DNA of 64,000 bases from Pseudomonadota bacterium (lineage in GTDB: Bacteria; Pseudomonadota; Alphaproteobacteria; Rhizobiales; Rhizobiaceae). The stretch is taken from positions 186,001 through 250,000 of the forward strand of contig JAEXYH010000093.1 of assembly GCA_023451735.1 (NCBI GenBank), written 5' to 3'. Positions 1 through 8,460 of the stretch are shown in pieces. Within the stretch, counting starts at the first letter, position 1. The number at the start of each line of letters is the position of its first letter. Below the pieces are notes generated by a model that saw only the letters and a program-made list of their open reading frames with translations, searched no databases and had not been told where the DNA came from. Position numbers and translations under genes: made by a program.

Positions 1-106
1 CGATGTCTATCGCCGCGCCGACCTGGCGCTCTACGCCGCAAAGATGCGCGGCCGCGACCAGATCGGCATCGATCCCGCAACAAGGCTCGGTGACGCTGTC
101 GACTGA
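1..106 (+). CDS. GGDEF-domain protein, C-terminal end only (5' truncated by window edge)
   Basis: An open frame enters from the window edge and stops with TGA at 104-106, giving about 34 residues. It contains the YRRADLALYAAK-type stretch followed by GRDQIG. This is the conserved tail of GGDEF (diguanylate cyclase) domains, which make cyclic di-GMP. The GGDEF active site itself lies outside the window, so activity and any linked EAL or sensor domain cannot be judged. It ends 10 bases before the stop of the convergent LysR gene. Confidence 0.75.
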   Translation, partial: DVYRRADLALYAAKMRGRDQIGIDPATRLGDAVD

Positions 107-115
107 TCGTCCTGC

Positions 116-985
116 TCAAAGCCGTCCGGCAACCGCAGAGCCTGCCAGTTCGGGCAGGACCGCGCGGATGTGCTCGCCCAGCATCGAGGCAACGGAGGAG
201 GGCCGGCTTTCGGCAAATTCGAGCGCAATCCCGATCCGAGGCAGGTCGGGCAATCCGTCCGAGACGATGTGGAGGTCCGGCGGCACCGCCGTTTCAGTGA
301 GCACGCTGACGGCGTGCCCCGCACGGGTAATCGCGATCAGCCCGGCAAGGCTGTCGCTGGCAAAGGCGACCCGGTAGCGACGCCCCACCGCTTCCATCGC
401 ATCGCAGGCGGCGCGGTAGTCGAGCGTCGTCGGGGCAGAGAGCGCCAAAGGCAGGATCTCGTTGGAAAGGACCAGCGTCTTCGGCTGGTCCGCCACCCAG
501 ACGAAGCGCTCGCGACGGATCACCGCCTCGTCTTCGGGATCTGGCAGCGACACCAGCGCCATGTCGATCTGCCGCCGGGTGAGAAGCGGGCGAAGCCCGA
601 TCGTCGGGGCGCAGACGAGCCTCAGCTCCACCTGCGGATTGGCGGCGCAAAAACCTTTCAAGAGTTCCGGCACGAAGGCGAGCGCGTAATCTTCCGGGCA
701 GCCGAGACTGACCGAGCCTTTCAGCACAGTGCCGCCGAGATCGGCCAGGATATCGTCGTGCCGGGCGATCAGCTGTTCCGCATGGGAAACCAGCCTTTCG
801 CCCGCGGCCGTCAGCCGCACGCCGGCGCCGGTGCGATGCAGAAGCGGCTGCCCGACCTGATCCTCCAGCCGCTGCATCTGCATGCTCAGCGCCGACTGGG
901 TGCGCCCCACCTGCGCCGAGGCAAGGCTGATCGAGCCGGTGCGGGCAATGGTGATGAAGTTTTTCAGAAGCGCAAGATCGAGCAT
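116..985 (-). CDS. LysR-family transcriptional regulator, DgdR-like
   Basis: A protein of 289 residues with the LysR layout: a winged helix-turn-helix in the first 60 residues (LKNFITIARTGS, then QSALSMQMQRLE) and a C-terminal substrate-binding-like effector domain. It is transcribed divergently from a 2,2-dialkylglycine decarboxylase gene. In Burkholderia cepacia the dgdA decarboxylase gene likewise has a divergent LysR-type regulator, DgdR. By context it probably controls the adjacent decarboxylase gene and its own promoter in the 109-bp gap. Family membership is clear; the dgdR assignment rests on the neighbour rather than on specific residues. Confidence 0.8.
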   Translation of the reverse strand: MLDLALLKNFITIARTGSISLASAQVGRTQSALSMQMQRLEDQVGQPLLHRTGAGVRLTAAGERLVSHAEQLIARHDDILADLGGTVLKGSVSLGCPEDYALAFVPELLKGFCAANPQVELRLVCAPTIGLRPLLTRRQIDMALVSLPDPEDEAVIRRERFVWVADQPKTLVLSNEILPLALSAPTTLDYRAACDAMEAVGRRYRVAFASDSLAGLIAITRAGHAVSVLTETAVPPDLHIVSDGLPDLPRIGIALEFAESRPSSVASMLGEHIRAVLPELAGSAVAGRL

Positions 986-1006
986 CGGTGTCGAGATATC
1001 AGGAAA

Positions 1007-1018
1007 ATCGATATCGAT
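1007..1018. promoter_or_regulatory. 12-bp perfect palindrome in the divergent LysR/dgdA promoter region
   Basis: ATCGATATCGAT is a perfect palindrome lying midway between the two divergent starts (985 and 1095). LysR regulators usually bind dyads of the T-N11-A type in such gaps, so this is a candidate operator. The inference is from position and symmetry only. Confidence 0.4.
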
Positions 1019-1094
1019 TGAAATACTATCAATTGGACTGGAGCGCCAGCCGCTTGTTACCCTCCTGCAAAATCACCACCAGAGGGAAAACAAT

Positions 1095-2429
1095 ATGGAA
1101 AACGCTGCAAAGGCAGTCACGTCGCTGAACGACGATCCGGCTTTCTGGGCCGATGCCGACAAGCATCTGACCCGCTACGGGCCGGCCTTCGAGGATGTCA
1201 TCATCGAGCGTGCCGAAGGAAGTTTTGTATATGACGCGGATGGCCGCGCCATTCTCGATTTCACCTCCGGCCAGATGAGCGCCCTGCTGGGCCACACCCA
1301 CCCGGATATCGTCTCGACCGTCAACCGGCAGATGGCCTCCGTTGCGCACCTGTTTTCCGGCATGCTGTCGCGTCCGGTGGTGGAACTGGCGGCACGGCTG
1401 GCGGCGCTCGCGCCCGGTCTCGATCGCGTCCAGCTTTTGACCACGGGTGCCGAATCCAACGAGGCGGCGATCCGCATGGCAAAGCTCGTCACCGGCGGGC
1501 ACGAGATCGTCGCCTTCGCCCAGAGCTGGCACGGCATGACGGGTGCCGCGGCGTCCGCCACCTACAGCGCCGGCCGCAAGGGTTATGGCCCGGCAACGGC
1601 CGGATCCTTCGCCATTCCCGCGCCGAACGCCTATCGTCCGCGCTTCAGGAACCCGGACGGATCGAACGACTGGCAGGCGGAACTGGATGATGCCTTCCAC
1701 CTGATCGACAACCAGTCGACCGGCAATCTGGCGGCCTTCATCGCCGAGCCGATCCTGTCTTCCGGTGGTATTCTCGAACTGCCGCTCGGCTACCTCGCGG
1801 CCTTGAAGAAGAAATGCGAGGAGCGCGGCATGCTGCTGATCCTCGACGAGGCCCAGACCGGCATCGGCCGTACCGGCAACATGTTCGCCTTCCAGCGGGA
1901 CGGCGTCACACCCGACATCATGACCCTGTCGAAGACGCTCGGCGCCGGCCTGCCGCTCGCCGCCGTCATGACCAGCGCGGAAGTCGAGCAGAAGGCGTTC
2001 GAGAAAGGCTTTTTGTTCTACACGACCCACGTGTCGGACCCGCTGCCGGCGGCAGTCGGTGTGGCCGTGCTGGATGTCGTTGCCCGCGACAATCTGGTGG
2101 AGCAGGCGGTAACACGCGGCACGCGTCTGAAGGACGGGCTGTTGTCGCTGCAGCAGCGTTTCGAATGCATTGGCGACGTGCGCGGCCGCGGGCTGTTGCT
2201 CGGCCTGGAAGTGGTGACTGACCGCCACACCAAGGCGCCCGGTTTCGAACTCGGCGCAAAGATCATGGAAGAGGCGATGCTTCGCGGCCTCTCGATGAAC
2301 ATCGTGAAGCTGCCCGGCATGGGCGGCGTGTTCCGCATCGCCCCGGCACTGACCGTCTCGGATGCCGAGATCGATCGTGGTGTCGAGACCATGGCCGATG
2401 CAATCGAGGCGGCGCAACGGGGCCGGTAA
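1095..2429 (+). CDS. dgdA: 2,2-dialkylglycine decarboxylase (PLP, class III aminotransferase)
   Basis: 444 residues, close to the length of the Burkholderia enzyme, and it reads as similar to it along the whole length. The enzyme decarboxylates 2,2-dialkylglycines such as 2-aminoisobutyrate and transaminates pyruvate. Visible landmarks are the FTSGQMSALLGH segment (about 56-67), TGAESNEAAIRMAK (117-130), SWHGMTG with Trp145, Asp251 in LILDEAQTG that contacts the PLP ring, and Lys280 in LSKTLGAGLP as the Schiff-base lysine. ATG 1095 was chosen because AGAGGG lies just upstream and the protein start matches the family. It is divergent from a LysR regulator and followed by a strong hairpin. A related class III aminotransferase function is the main alternative. 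Confidence 0.85.
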   Translation: MENAAKAVTSLNDDPAFWADADKHLTRYGPAFEDVIIERAEGSFVYDADGRAILDFTSGQMSALLGHTHPDIVSTVNRQMASVAHLFSGMLSRPVVELAARLAALAPGLDRVQLLTTGAESNEAAIRMAKLVTGGHEIVAFAQSWHGMTGAAASATYSAGRKGYGPATAGSFAIPAPNAYRPRFRNPDGSNDWQAELDDAFHLIDNQSTGNLAAFIAEPILSSGGILELPLGYLAALKKKCEERGMLLILDEAQTGIGRTGNMFAFQRDGVTPDIMTLSKTLGAGLPLAAVMTSAEVEQKAFEKGFLFYTTHVSDPLPAAVGVAVLDVVARDNLVEQAVTRGTRLKDGLLSLQQRFECIGDVRGRGLLLGLEVVTDRHTKAPGFELGAKIMEEAMLRGLSMNIVKLPGMGGVFRIAPALTVSDAEIDRGVETMADAIEAAQRGR

Positions 2430-2468
2430 GCGGCAGGCACTTCGCGTGGTAATTTTCTTCTGCAACGA

Positions 2469-2492
2469 AACGCCGGGCTGCTGCCCGGCGTT
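2469..2492 (+). terminator. Hairpin downstream of dgdA
   Basis: A perfect 10-bp stem (AACGCCGGGC / GCCCGGCGTT) with a TGCT loop starts 39 bases after the dgdA stop. It has the GC stem of an intrinsic terminator, but only a weak T tract follows. Confidence 0.6.
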
Positions 2493-2793
2493 CTGCGTGA
2501 TGACTTCATGTCCAAAACGCTGAGCCGTTTTATTGTCATGTAATGAAATTGGGATGGGCGAGGTTTTCGAGGGAGGTCAATTTGTCGACTGGTGGTGGTT
2601 GCTGCGGGTTGACGCCGTTATTTTCAAATTTTACTTAAGTATAGTTAATCCTTCGGATGAGTGATTGCTGGTTGGTCAATCCGAGATAAATGAACGGGTT
2701 CGGAATTGAGATCTTCGACTTGACTGCTTGAGACGTGACGATCTTCCGGCCGTGAGAAATCCCGGTTTCAGCATGCTTTTCGGGGGAGAGGCC
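2493..2793. other. Intergenic stretch, AT-richer, no gene seen
   Basis: About 300 bases between the dgdA hairpin and a small gene. The middle (about 2620-2700) is AT-rich compared with its surroundings and probably holds a promoter for the downstream gene. I see no convincing coding frame or structured RNA. Confidence 0.4.
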
Positions 2794-2982
2794 ATGACGG
2801 CCGAAGACGGTATCGCCGTGGTAGATATCCTGATGATCCGCCGCGTCTACTGCCGGCTGCGGGCGGAAGGCTGGCCGGCCGAAGGAAATCCCCGTTTACT
2901 GGCCTCAAACCTCGTTTATCTCTATCGGATCGGGGTGAGGGAGGAAAAACAGCTGCTGGCGCTTGCTCCTTATCTCACCTGA
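2794..2982 (+). CDS. Small hypothetical protein (62 aa)
   Basis: A 62-residue frame starting at ATG 2794, directly preceded by GGGGGAGAGGCC, a good ribosome binding site. Upstream in-frame starts exist but lack such a site. The product is soluble-looking, with an amphipathic helical middle containing DILMIRRVYCRLRAEG and a tail LLALAPYLT. I do not recognise a family. It lies alone between the dgdA terminator and the tadG-like gene. Coding status is supported by the ribosome binding site and the balanced amino-acid composition only. Confidence 0.5.
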   Translation: MTAEDGIAVVDILMIRRVYCRLRAEGWPAEGNPRLLASNLVYLYRIGVREEKQLLALAPYLT

Positions 2983-3103
2983 GCCGGATTCGGCGAACCG
3001 CCCTTTCCCATTCCCGGACAGAACGGCGGGCGTCATTGCCCTTAATTAAGCAAGTTTGAATGTATGGCGACACGATTGACGCTGCTCTGCGTTAAATGCC
3101 GTC

Positions 3104-4327
3104 ATGCTAATATTCGATCGACCCCATCGCAGCTTCTCTTCCGACCAGGCCGGCAATTTCGGGCTGATGACCGCGCTCATCCTGCCCATGTTGCTGGGCG
3201 GCGCAGGACTTGCGATCGATACCGCCAATCTGATGGTTTCCAAGCGGCAGTTGCAGGAGGCGACGGATGCCGCGGCCCTTGCCGTGTCCGGTGCGATGGC
3301 AAATGGCACCGATACTGCGGCCGGCCAGAAGCTGGGCAAGGATTTTCTGGCGGGGCAACTGGCCAATTACATGAACACGACCGATACCGCGGCAATCAAG
3401 AACGCGACCACGGTGGCGATCACCACCAACACGGATGTCTCGACCGGGGGCAAAAGTTACTCGGTTTCCGTGACCTCCTCAGCCAATATCCAGTTGACTC
3501 CGCTTACAGGTTTCTTTGCCGGAACGACCTACCCGGTTTCTGCCGCCAGCAAGACGGTATCGGGTACAGGCAGCGGGACAGGGGCTAACGGGACGGTGGC
3601 GGCGAGCAACGGCGTATCGATGGATCTGCTGCTCGATGAATCGGCTTCCATGGCGGAAAACACCACAACGGTGAAAGGCACAAAATGCGTCATCAACCTG
3701 CTCGGCATCTGCATCGGCCAGCAGGTCGTCTATGTGACCAAGGTTGAGGCATTGAAACAGGCGGCCGTCACCATGTTCGATGCCCTCGACAAATCCGACC
3801 CCAAAACCCGTTTCGTCCGCACCGGCACGATTTCCTATACCAACGGTATCAAGGGACAGTCCGCCGTTGCATGGGGAACCACGGCGGCGCGGCAGTATGT
3901 CAATGCCATGACGCTCAACCCGGTTGGTGGCACCGATGCGACGACGGCCGTGACCACCGCGACCTCCAACATCCAGAGAACTCTCTACGGCACCGACACC
4001 GAAAGCGTCGAACATGCCAAGAAGGGCAACACGACCTCCGACCGGATCATGATCCTGATGACCGACGGCGACATGACCGGCAACAGCACGGCATGGAGCC
4101 AGAGGCTGGACCAGAACGTCCGCGACGGCTGTGCTGCCGCGAAAACTGCCGGAATCAAGATCTATACCGTCGCCTTCATGGCGCCGCCCAAGGGGCAGGA
4201 ATTGTTGAAATACTGCGCCTCTTCGGCCGGGCATTATTATGAACCCAACACGATGGAAGCACTGGTGGCATCGTTCAAGTCGATTGCCGACAATGCGATC
4301 AAGCCGATGAACCGTCTGACGAACTAA
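3104..4327 (+). CDS. TadE/TadG-like Flp pilus assembly protein with VWA domain
   Basis: 407 residues. The N-terminus has a charged segment followed by a TadE/TadG-type membrane helix (about 20-38) and then the SKRQLQEATDAAALA stretch typical of TadG proteins. The second half is a von Willebrand factor A domain: a MIDAS-like DESAS follows a hydrophobic strand (MDLLLDESAS), and ILMTDGD occurs further on. Family members are anchored in the inner membrane and exposed to the periplasm, where they are thought to assist Flp/Tad pilus or envelope assembly. No other tad genes are nearby, so this is an orphan copy. The start at 3104 gives the expected N-terminus, although the ribosome binding site is weak. 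Confidence 0.8.
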   Translation: MLIFDRPHRSFSSDQAGNFGLMTALILPMLLGGAGLAIDTANLMVSKRQLQEATDAAALAVSGAMANGTDTAAGQKLGKDFLAGQLANYMNTTDTAAIKNATTVAITTNTDVSTGGKSYSVSVTSSANIQLTPLTGFFAGTTYPVSAASKTVSGTGSGTGANGTVAASNGVSMDLLLDESASMAENTTTVKGTKCVINLLGICIGQQVVYVTKVEALKQAAVTMFDALDKSDPKTRFVRTGTISYTNGIKGQSAVAWGTTAARQYVNAMTLNPVGGTDATTAVTTATSNIQRTLYGTDTESVEHAKKGNTTSDRIMILMTDGDMTGNSTAWSQRLDQNVRDGCAAAKTAGIKIYTVAFMAPPKGQELLKYCASSAGHYYEPNTMEALVASFKSIADNAIKPMNRLTN

Positions 4328-4417
4328 CCGGTTTTGCTCAATTCCTGCTGCCCGATCGGGGAACCGTATGGCGGCCTTCCTGTTCTACTGTGGAGAGTGC
4401 AAAGGAAAGGGAAGCAG

Positions 4418-4642
4418 ATGGTTGAGGCACATGGAGAAAAGACGCAGGCTCTGGAACTTGCGCAGGAATATCGCCGTCTCGGCGGAACGCGGCTTGCCAA
4501 GATGGACGATAACGTCATCAGCACTCGCAAATGGGATGACGAACCCGCCGAAGCGTCACGCTTCTGGCACGATCGTGTGGAAATTCTCGATGACAGACAT
4601 CAGGCGGAAGTCGTCAGTCATCTGAAGTCGATGAATTCCTGA
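4418..4642 (+). CDS. Small hypothetical protein (74 aa)
   Basis: ATG 4418 is preceded by AAAGGAAAGGGAAG, a strong purine-rich ribosome binding site. The 74-residue product is hydrophilic and mostly helical, with QALELAQEYRRLGG near the start and WDDEPAEASRFWHDRVE in the middle, and has no membrane segment. I recognise no domain. The gene ends just before a bidirectional terminator shared with the convergent small membrane protein gene. Confidence 0.6.
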   Translation: MVEAHGEKTQALELAQEYRRLGGTRLAKMDDNVISTRKWDDEPAEASRFWHDRVEILDDRHQAEVVSHLKSMNS

Positions 4643-4679
4643 ATTTTGATATCGCGGCCTCCCAAGGCGAAAGCCGCCA

Positions 4680-4714
4680 TTGCCCGGGCGGATCCACGTG
4701 ATCCGTCCGGGCAA
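4680..4714. terminator. Bidirectional terminator-like hairpin
   Basis: A 15-bp stem with a single G-T pair (left arm 4680-4694, right arm 4700-4714) and a 5-base loop sits between two convergent genes ending at 4642 (+) and 4734 (-). There is no long T tract on either side, but stem strength and position fit a shared transcription end. Confidence 0.6.
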
Positions 4715-4733
4715 GTGGTTGATCGGGTAAGGG

Positions 4734-4901
4734 TCAGAATACCGCCAGATATTTCAGCAGCGAAATGATGCCGATGATGATGACGATCACCCGCGCGATC
4801 TGGCGCATCCTCGCATCGAGCGGCAGCATGTTGATGAGATAAAGCACCAGCACGATCACCAGGAACGTGATCAGGATGCTGATCAGAAGTGACAAACCCA
4901 T
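4734..4901 (-). CDS. Small membrane protein (55 aa), Thivi_2564-like
   Basis: The product is almost entirely hydrophobic, with two membrane segments (LISILITFLVIVLVLYLI and IARVIVIIIGIISLLKYL) joined by a short loop MLPLDARMRQ. This pattern matches the small Thivi_2564-type membrane protein family of unknown function. Start 4901 is preferred because GGAG lies 9 bases upstream; a start at 4916 would add five residues but has no ribosome binding site. It converges on the 74-residue gene. Confidence 0.6.
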   Translation of the reverse strand: MGLSLLISILITFLVIVLVLYLINMLPLDARMRQIARVIVIIIGIISLLKYLAVF

Positions 4902-5086
4902 AACCCCAGTCTCCATATTTTGCGGCGCGTCCTGCGCCGATCACAAAACTGTAATTATGAGCCGATCGTAAAAAGAAAAGGGTGCTCAATAAGATAGTCT
5001 ATGAGCTTTGGCGCATGGTTCGGCCGGGAGCCCGGCTTTCGGCTTGTTCGTCGCCCGCGATTTCCCATATTGGATGAAACGGCTGG

Positions 5087-6568
5087 ATGAGCCCGACGGA
5101 GACCCAAGTGTTCCACTTCGACAATTCCTATGCCCGACTGCCCGACCGGTTTTATGCCTCGGTCTATCCCGAGCCGGTCGAAGGGCCAAAACTTCTGAAA
5201 TTCAACGCGGCGCTGGCAAAAGAGCTGGGCATTGAGGTTGATTTTTCCAACCCCGACCGGCTGGCCGCGACGCTTGCCGGCAATGTCGTGCCGCAGGGCG
5301 CCATGCCGCTCGCCATGGCCTATGCGGGCCACCAGTTCGGCAATTTCGTAGCCCAGCTCGGTGACGGGAGGGCGATCCTGCTGGGCGAGGTGGTCGATGA
5401 AAACGGCGTGCGCCGCGATATCCAGCTGAAAGGCGCGGGACCGACGCCGTTTTCGCGGCGTGGCGACGGCCGCGCGGCACTCGGTCCGGTACTGCGGGAA
5501 TACATCGTTTCCGAAGCCATGGCGGCGCTCGGCATCCCCGCCACGCGGGCGCTGGCGGCGGTTGCGACCGGCGAACAGGTTTATCGCGAGACAGTGGAGC
5601 AGGGAGCTGTCTTCGTTCGTGTGGCGGCGAGCCATGTGCGGGTCGGCACATTCCAGTTCTTTGCTGCCCGTGGTGACAATGATGGTGTGAAGGCTCTGGC
5701 CGATTATGTCATCGACCGGCATTACCCCGAACTGAAGACGGCGGAAAACCGTTATGCCGCGTTGCTCAAGGCGGTCGCATCCCGACAGGCGGAGCTGATC
5801 GCCCGCTGGCTCGGTGTCGGTTTCGTCCACGGGGTGATGAACACCGACAACATGACCATATCGGGGGAAACGATCGATTTCGGGCCTTGCGCCTTTCTCG
5901 ATGAATATCACCAGATGAAGGTGTTTTCCTCGATCGACCACGGCGGCCGGTACGCCTATCGCAACCAGCCGGGCATCGGCCAGTGGAACATCGCAAGACT
6001 GGCGGAATGCCTGCTGCCGGTGATCGACGAGGATCAGGACAGGGCGGTGGATGCGGCGAATGAGGTGCTGAAAGAATTCGGCGAACGGTTTCAGGCGGAA
6101 TGGATTGCGGTGTTCCGGGCCAAGCTCGGGCTGCAGGCGCAAGCCGATGGCGACGGCGAACTGGTCCAGGGCCTGCTTTCGGCCATGCAGGAGGCGGAGG
6201 CCGATTTTACTCTTGTTTTCCGTGGCTTGGGCGATGCGGCGGAAGGCCGGGACGCACGGTTTCGGGCTCAGTTTGCCGATCCGACCAAGGCGGCGGAATG
6301 GCTGGCGCTGTGGCGGGAACGGCTGGCGCAGGAGCCGGACGCAGATGCCGGCCGCGCCGGCAGGATGCGCGCCGTCAATCCGGCGATCATTCCGCGCAAT
6401 CATCGGATCCAGGAGGCGATTGCAGCAGCCAATTACGGAGACTTTTCCTTTTTCGAGCGGCTGCTCGAAGCGCTGGAAAAGCCCTATGAGGAGCGTGCGG
6501 AATTTGCCGACTACATGATCCCGCCGACGCCCGAGGAGCGGGTGACGCGGACGTTTTGCGGGACCTGA
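5087..6568 (+). CDS. selO: Protein adenylyltransferase SelO (UPF0061/YdiU family)
   Basis: 493 residues, the usual length for bacterial SelO pseudokinases, which transfer AMP from ATP to Ser/Thr/Tyr of target proteins and are linked to redox stress. Family landmarks are present: FDNSYARLP near the start, MAYAGHQFGNF, the nucleotide-binding QLKGAGPTPFSRRGDGRAA region, and the metal-site segment GFVHGVMNTDNM followed by DFGPCAFLDEY. The C-terminus ends in FCGT rather than the selenocysteine/cysteine motif region of mitochondrial forms, but does carry a cysteine three residues from the end. The gene stands alone, converging on a DapA-family gene 24 bp away. Confidence 0.9.
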   Translation: MSPTETQVFHFDNSYARLPDRFYASVYPEPVEGPKLLKFNAALAKELGIEVDFSNPDRLAATLAGNVVPQGAMPLAMAYAGHQFGNFVAQLGDGRAILLGEVVDENGVRRDIQLKGAGPTPFSRRGDGRAALGPVLREYIVSEAMAALGIPATRALAAVATGEQVYRETVEQGAVFVRVAASHVRVGTFQFFAARGDNDGVKALADYVIDRHYPELKTAENRYAALLKAVASRQAELIARWLGVGFVHGVMNTDNMTISGETIDFGPCAFLDEYHQMKVFSSIDHGGRYAYRNQPGIGQWNIARLAECLLPVIDEDQDRAVDAANEVLKEFGERFQAEWIAVFRAKLGLQAQADGDGELVQGLLSAMQEAEADFTLVFRGLGDAAEGRDARFRAQFADPTKAAEWLALWRERLAQEPDADAGRAGRMRAVNPAIIPRNHRIQEAIAAANYGDFSFFERLLEALEKPYEERAEFADYMIPPTPEERVTRTFCGT

Positions 6569-6592
6569 GGTTTCCGCTTTCGCGGGATTGCT

Positions 6593-7495
6593 CTAGTTTT
6601 TCAAAGAGGAGATGGCGGCCTCTATATCCCGAACCGCATCCGCGCCGAGCGGCAGGAGCGGGCGGGGCGGCTTGGCCGCGGTGATGCCGAGGATTTCTGC
6701 TGCCAAGTAGACGACGCGCAGGCTGCCATGTGCCTTGAACAACTGCCAGAGTGGGTGGAAGAGGGTATCCAGCCGGGTCGTTTCTTCCATATCTCCGGCC
6801 ATTGCCGCGCGAGTCAGCGCCAGAGCCGGCTTCGGAAACAGGCCGGCAACGACGCTGTACCAGCAATCCGCACCCGCCAGAAGCGCATGCGGGCATTCCC
6901 AGTCGCCACTATAGCCCAGGGCGAAGTTGGAGGGGGTCGCTGCTCTGAGGCGGGCGATCTCGCCGGCAAAATCGCCGCCCTTCGGCAGCGGCATCTTTAT
7001 CGCGCTGATATTGGCGAGCCCGGCGAGGCGCTGGATGAGGCCTTCACTGAAGGAGAAATGCGTGGTCGACGGGTTGTTGTAGATCGCAAGCGGCAGGTCG
7101 GTTGCGCCGGCAACCGCTTCGAAATGCTGGAAAACTTCCTCTTCGGTGAGCGGCGTGTAGGAGACCGGCGCCAGCAGCAGAGCCTGGGCGCCGGCTGCCG
7201 CCGCATCGCGGGCAAGGGCCTGCGCTTCGTCGGTGCGAAGTGTGCCGACACCGACGATGACCGGGATGCTGCCGCCGACGCATTCGACCGCCGCTTCCAC
7301 CGCCCGGCGGCGTTCCTCGCGGGAAAGATACATATAGGTGCCGGTGCTGCCGAGAAGCCCGATCGAATTCACCTTAGCCTCGACGATGGGGGTGAGAAGC
7401 CGCTGCAGTGCGTCGGTATCGACGCGGCCGGCTTCGTTTGCCGGCGTCAGCGGGAAAGCGGAAAGACCGGTAAAGGCGGGGGCGGTGGTCGGCAT
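6593..7495 (-). CDS. Dihydrodipicolinate synthase (DapA)-family aldolase/lyase
   Basis: 300 residues with the class I aldolase TIM-barrel signature of the DapA/N-acetylneuraminate lyase family. GLLGSTGTYMYLS near residue 45 is the substrate carboxylate loop, Tyr in LAIYNNPSTT is the catalytic tyrosine, and Lys in AIKMPLPKG is the Schiff-base lysine. The start at 7495 has GGAG upstream and begins the family fold at once. There is no lysine-biosynthesis context, so it is likely a catabolic lyase (keto-sugar or similar); the substrate cannot be read from sequence. It is divergent from the GTA cluster. Confidence 0.8.
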   Translation of the reverse strand: MPTTAPAFTGLSAFPLTPANEAGRVDTDALQRLLTPIVEAKVNSIGLLGSTGTYMYLSREERRRAVEAAVECVGGSIPVIVGVGTLRTDEAQALARDAAAAGAQALLLAPVSYTPLTEEEVFQHFEAVAGATDLPLAIYNNPSTTHFSFSEGLIQRLAGLANISAIKMPLPKGGDFAGEIARLRAATPSNFALGYSGDWECPHALLAGADCWYSVVAGLFPKPALALTRAAMAGDMEETTRLDTLFHPLWQLFKAHGSLRVVYLAAEILGITAAKPPRPLLPLGADAVRDIEAAISSLKN

Positions 7496-7817
7496 GGCAT
7501 TCTCCGGCGGGACGACAAGGCGGCCACTATGAGCGATTGCTGCACGATCGCAAGGGGTTGCGGCGGAAGCGGCGCGGAGCGAGCGGGCATTTTCCGGAAA
7601 AACACAGAAATAGGAAAATAATCCTTGACGGCGTAACGGTGCTTTGATAGGGTTCAGGCATAGTCGAAGAGCTGCGTCGAGCGGCGGGGCGCTTCGAAAG
7701 GGACGCCTGAATTCGGGCGCCGTTGAGCCAATTCCAATCCGACATCGCGATACGGGGACGAAGCTGCGGGCCGCAAGGCCGGCGGCCGATTTGTCGTGCG
7801 CTGACGAGGCGAAATCC
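7496..7817. promoter_or_regulatory. Intergenic region upstream of the GTA cluster with candidate promoter
   Basis: These 322 bases separate the divergent DapA-family gene from the first GTA gene. TTGACG (7625-7630), a 17-base spacer and TAGGGT (7648-7653) form a sigma-70-like promoter reading into the cluster. A short GC-rich inverted repeat follows at roughly 7700-7725 in the putative leader. No coding frame of quality is present. Confidence 0.4.
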
Positions 7818-8423
7818 ATGGATGAATTCGACAGGTTCGACCCGGCCATGTTCGGCATCTGGCGGGAGCATCCCGCTTATGGCGATGAAAGGCCGATGGA
7901 GGATACGGTGTTGGCGGAGAAGGTGCGGGCTGCGCTGGAAACGAAATCGGCGGATGGTGCTGGCTCGGCGGGCGACGAACTGCGCAAGCTGCTGAACGAG
8001 ATGACGGTAGAGATGCGGGCACAATTTTCGACGTTTCGAGACATGCGCGAGAGCGCGGCCAAGGCTCTGTCTGACGGCGACGAGGCGGCGCAGAAACTTG
8101 CCCGCGCCGATGTGAAGGCTGCAACCGATGCGATGAGCCTGATCGTCCGTACGCTTGAAAAGGTCGACAGCCTGCAGCGCCAGTTGGCGCGCGATCGCGA
8201 GATCGAAGTCGAACGAGTGGCCGATGAGGGCGGGTATGATGAGGCGAAGGCTCGCTTCGTCAGGATGATCGAGGAGCGTGCCAATGAAAGAGCGTATCGC
8301 CTGCTCGAGGCATGGAAGCGGACAGGACCACCTGACGAAGTTGCGCGGAGGCTGGAGGGTGAAATCGAAAAGCCAGCGGACGATCCGGTTGGGAGAGGAA
8401 GCAGGCGGGAAAAAATCGGTTAG
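7818..8423 (+). CDS. GTA gp1-like protein (putative small terminase)
   Basis: 201 residues, mostly charged and helical, directly upstream of the large terminase gene, the position of gp1 (rcc01682) in the Rhodobacter capsulatus GTA. The start at ATG 7818 gives MDEFDRFDPAMFGIW; longer in-frame extensions lack a ribosome binding site. A coiled-coil-like centre (ALSDGDEAAQKLARAD, LEKVDSLQRQLARDRE) fits the oligomeric small terminase that recognises DNA and hands it to TerL. The C-terminal half is less typical. The assignment rests on synteny and composition more than on motifs. Confidence 0.65.
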   Translation: MDEFDRFDPAMFGIWREHPAYGDERPMEDTVLAEKVRAALETKSADGAGSAGDELRKLLNEMTVEMRAQFSTFRDMRESAAKALSDGDEAAQKLARADVKAATDAMSLIVRTLEKVDSLQRQLARDREIEVERVADEGGYDEAKARFVRMIEERANERAYRLLEAWKRTGPPDEVARRLEGEIEKPADDPVGRGSRREKIG

Positions 8424-8460
8424 GATTTTCACCCGTCTGGGGCAGGAAACGGCGGGGATT

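Noticed and set aside
1029..2465. Long minus-strand frame (478 codons) opposite dgdA
   Set aside because: It is a shadow of the decarboxylase gene; His/Arg/Gln-rich, no family motif, no ribosome binding site.
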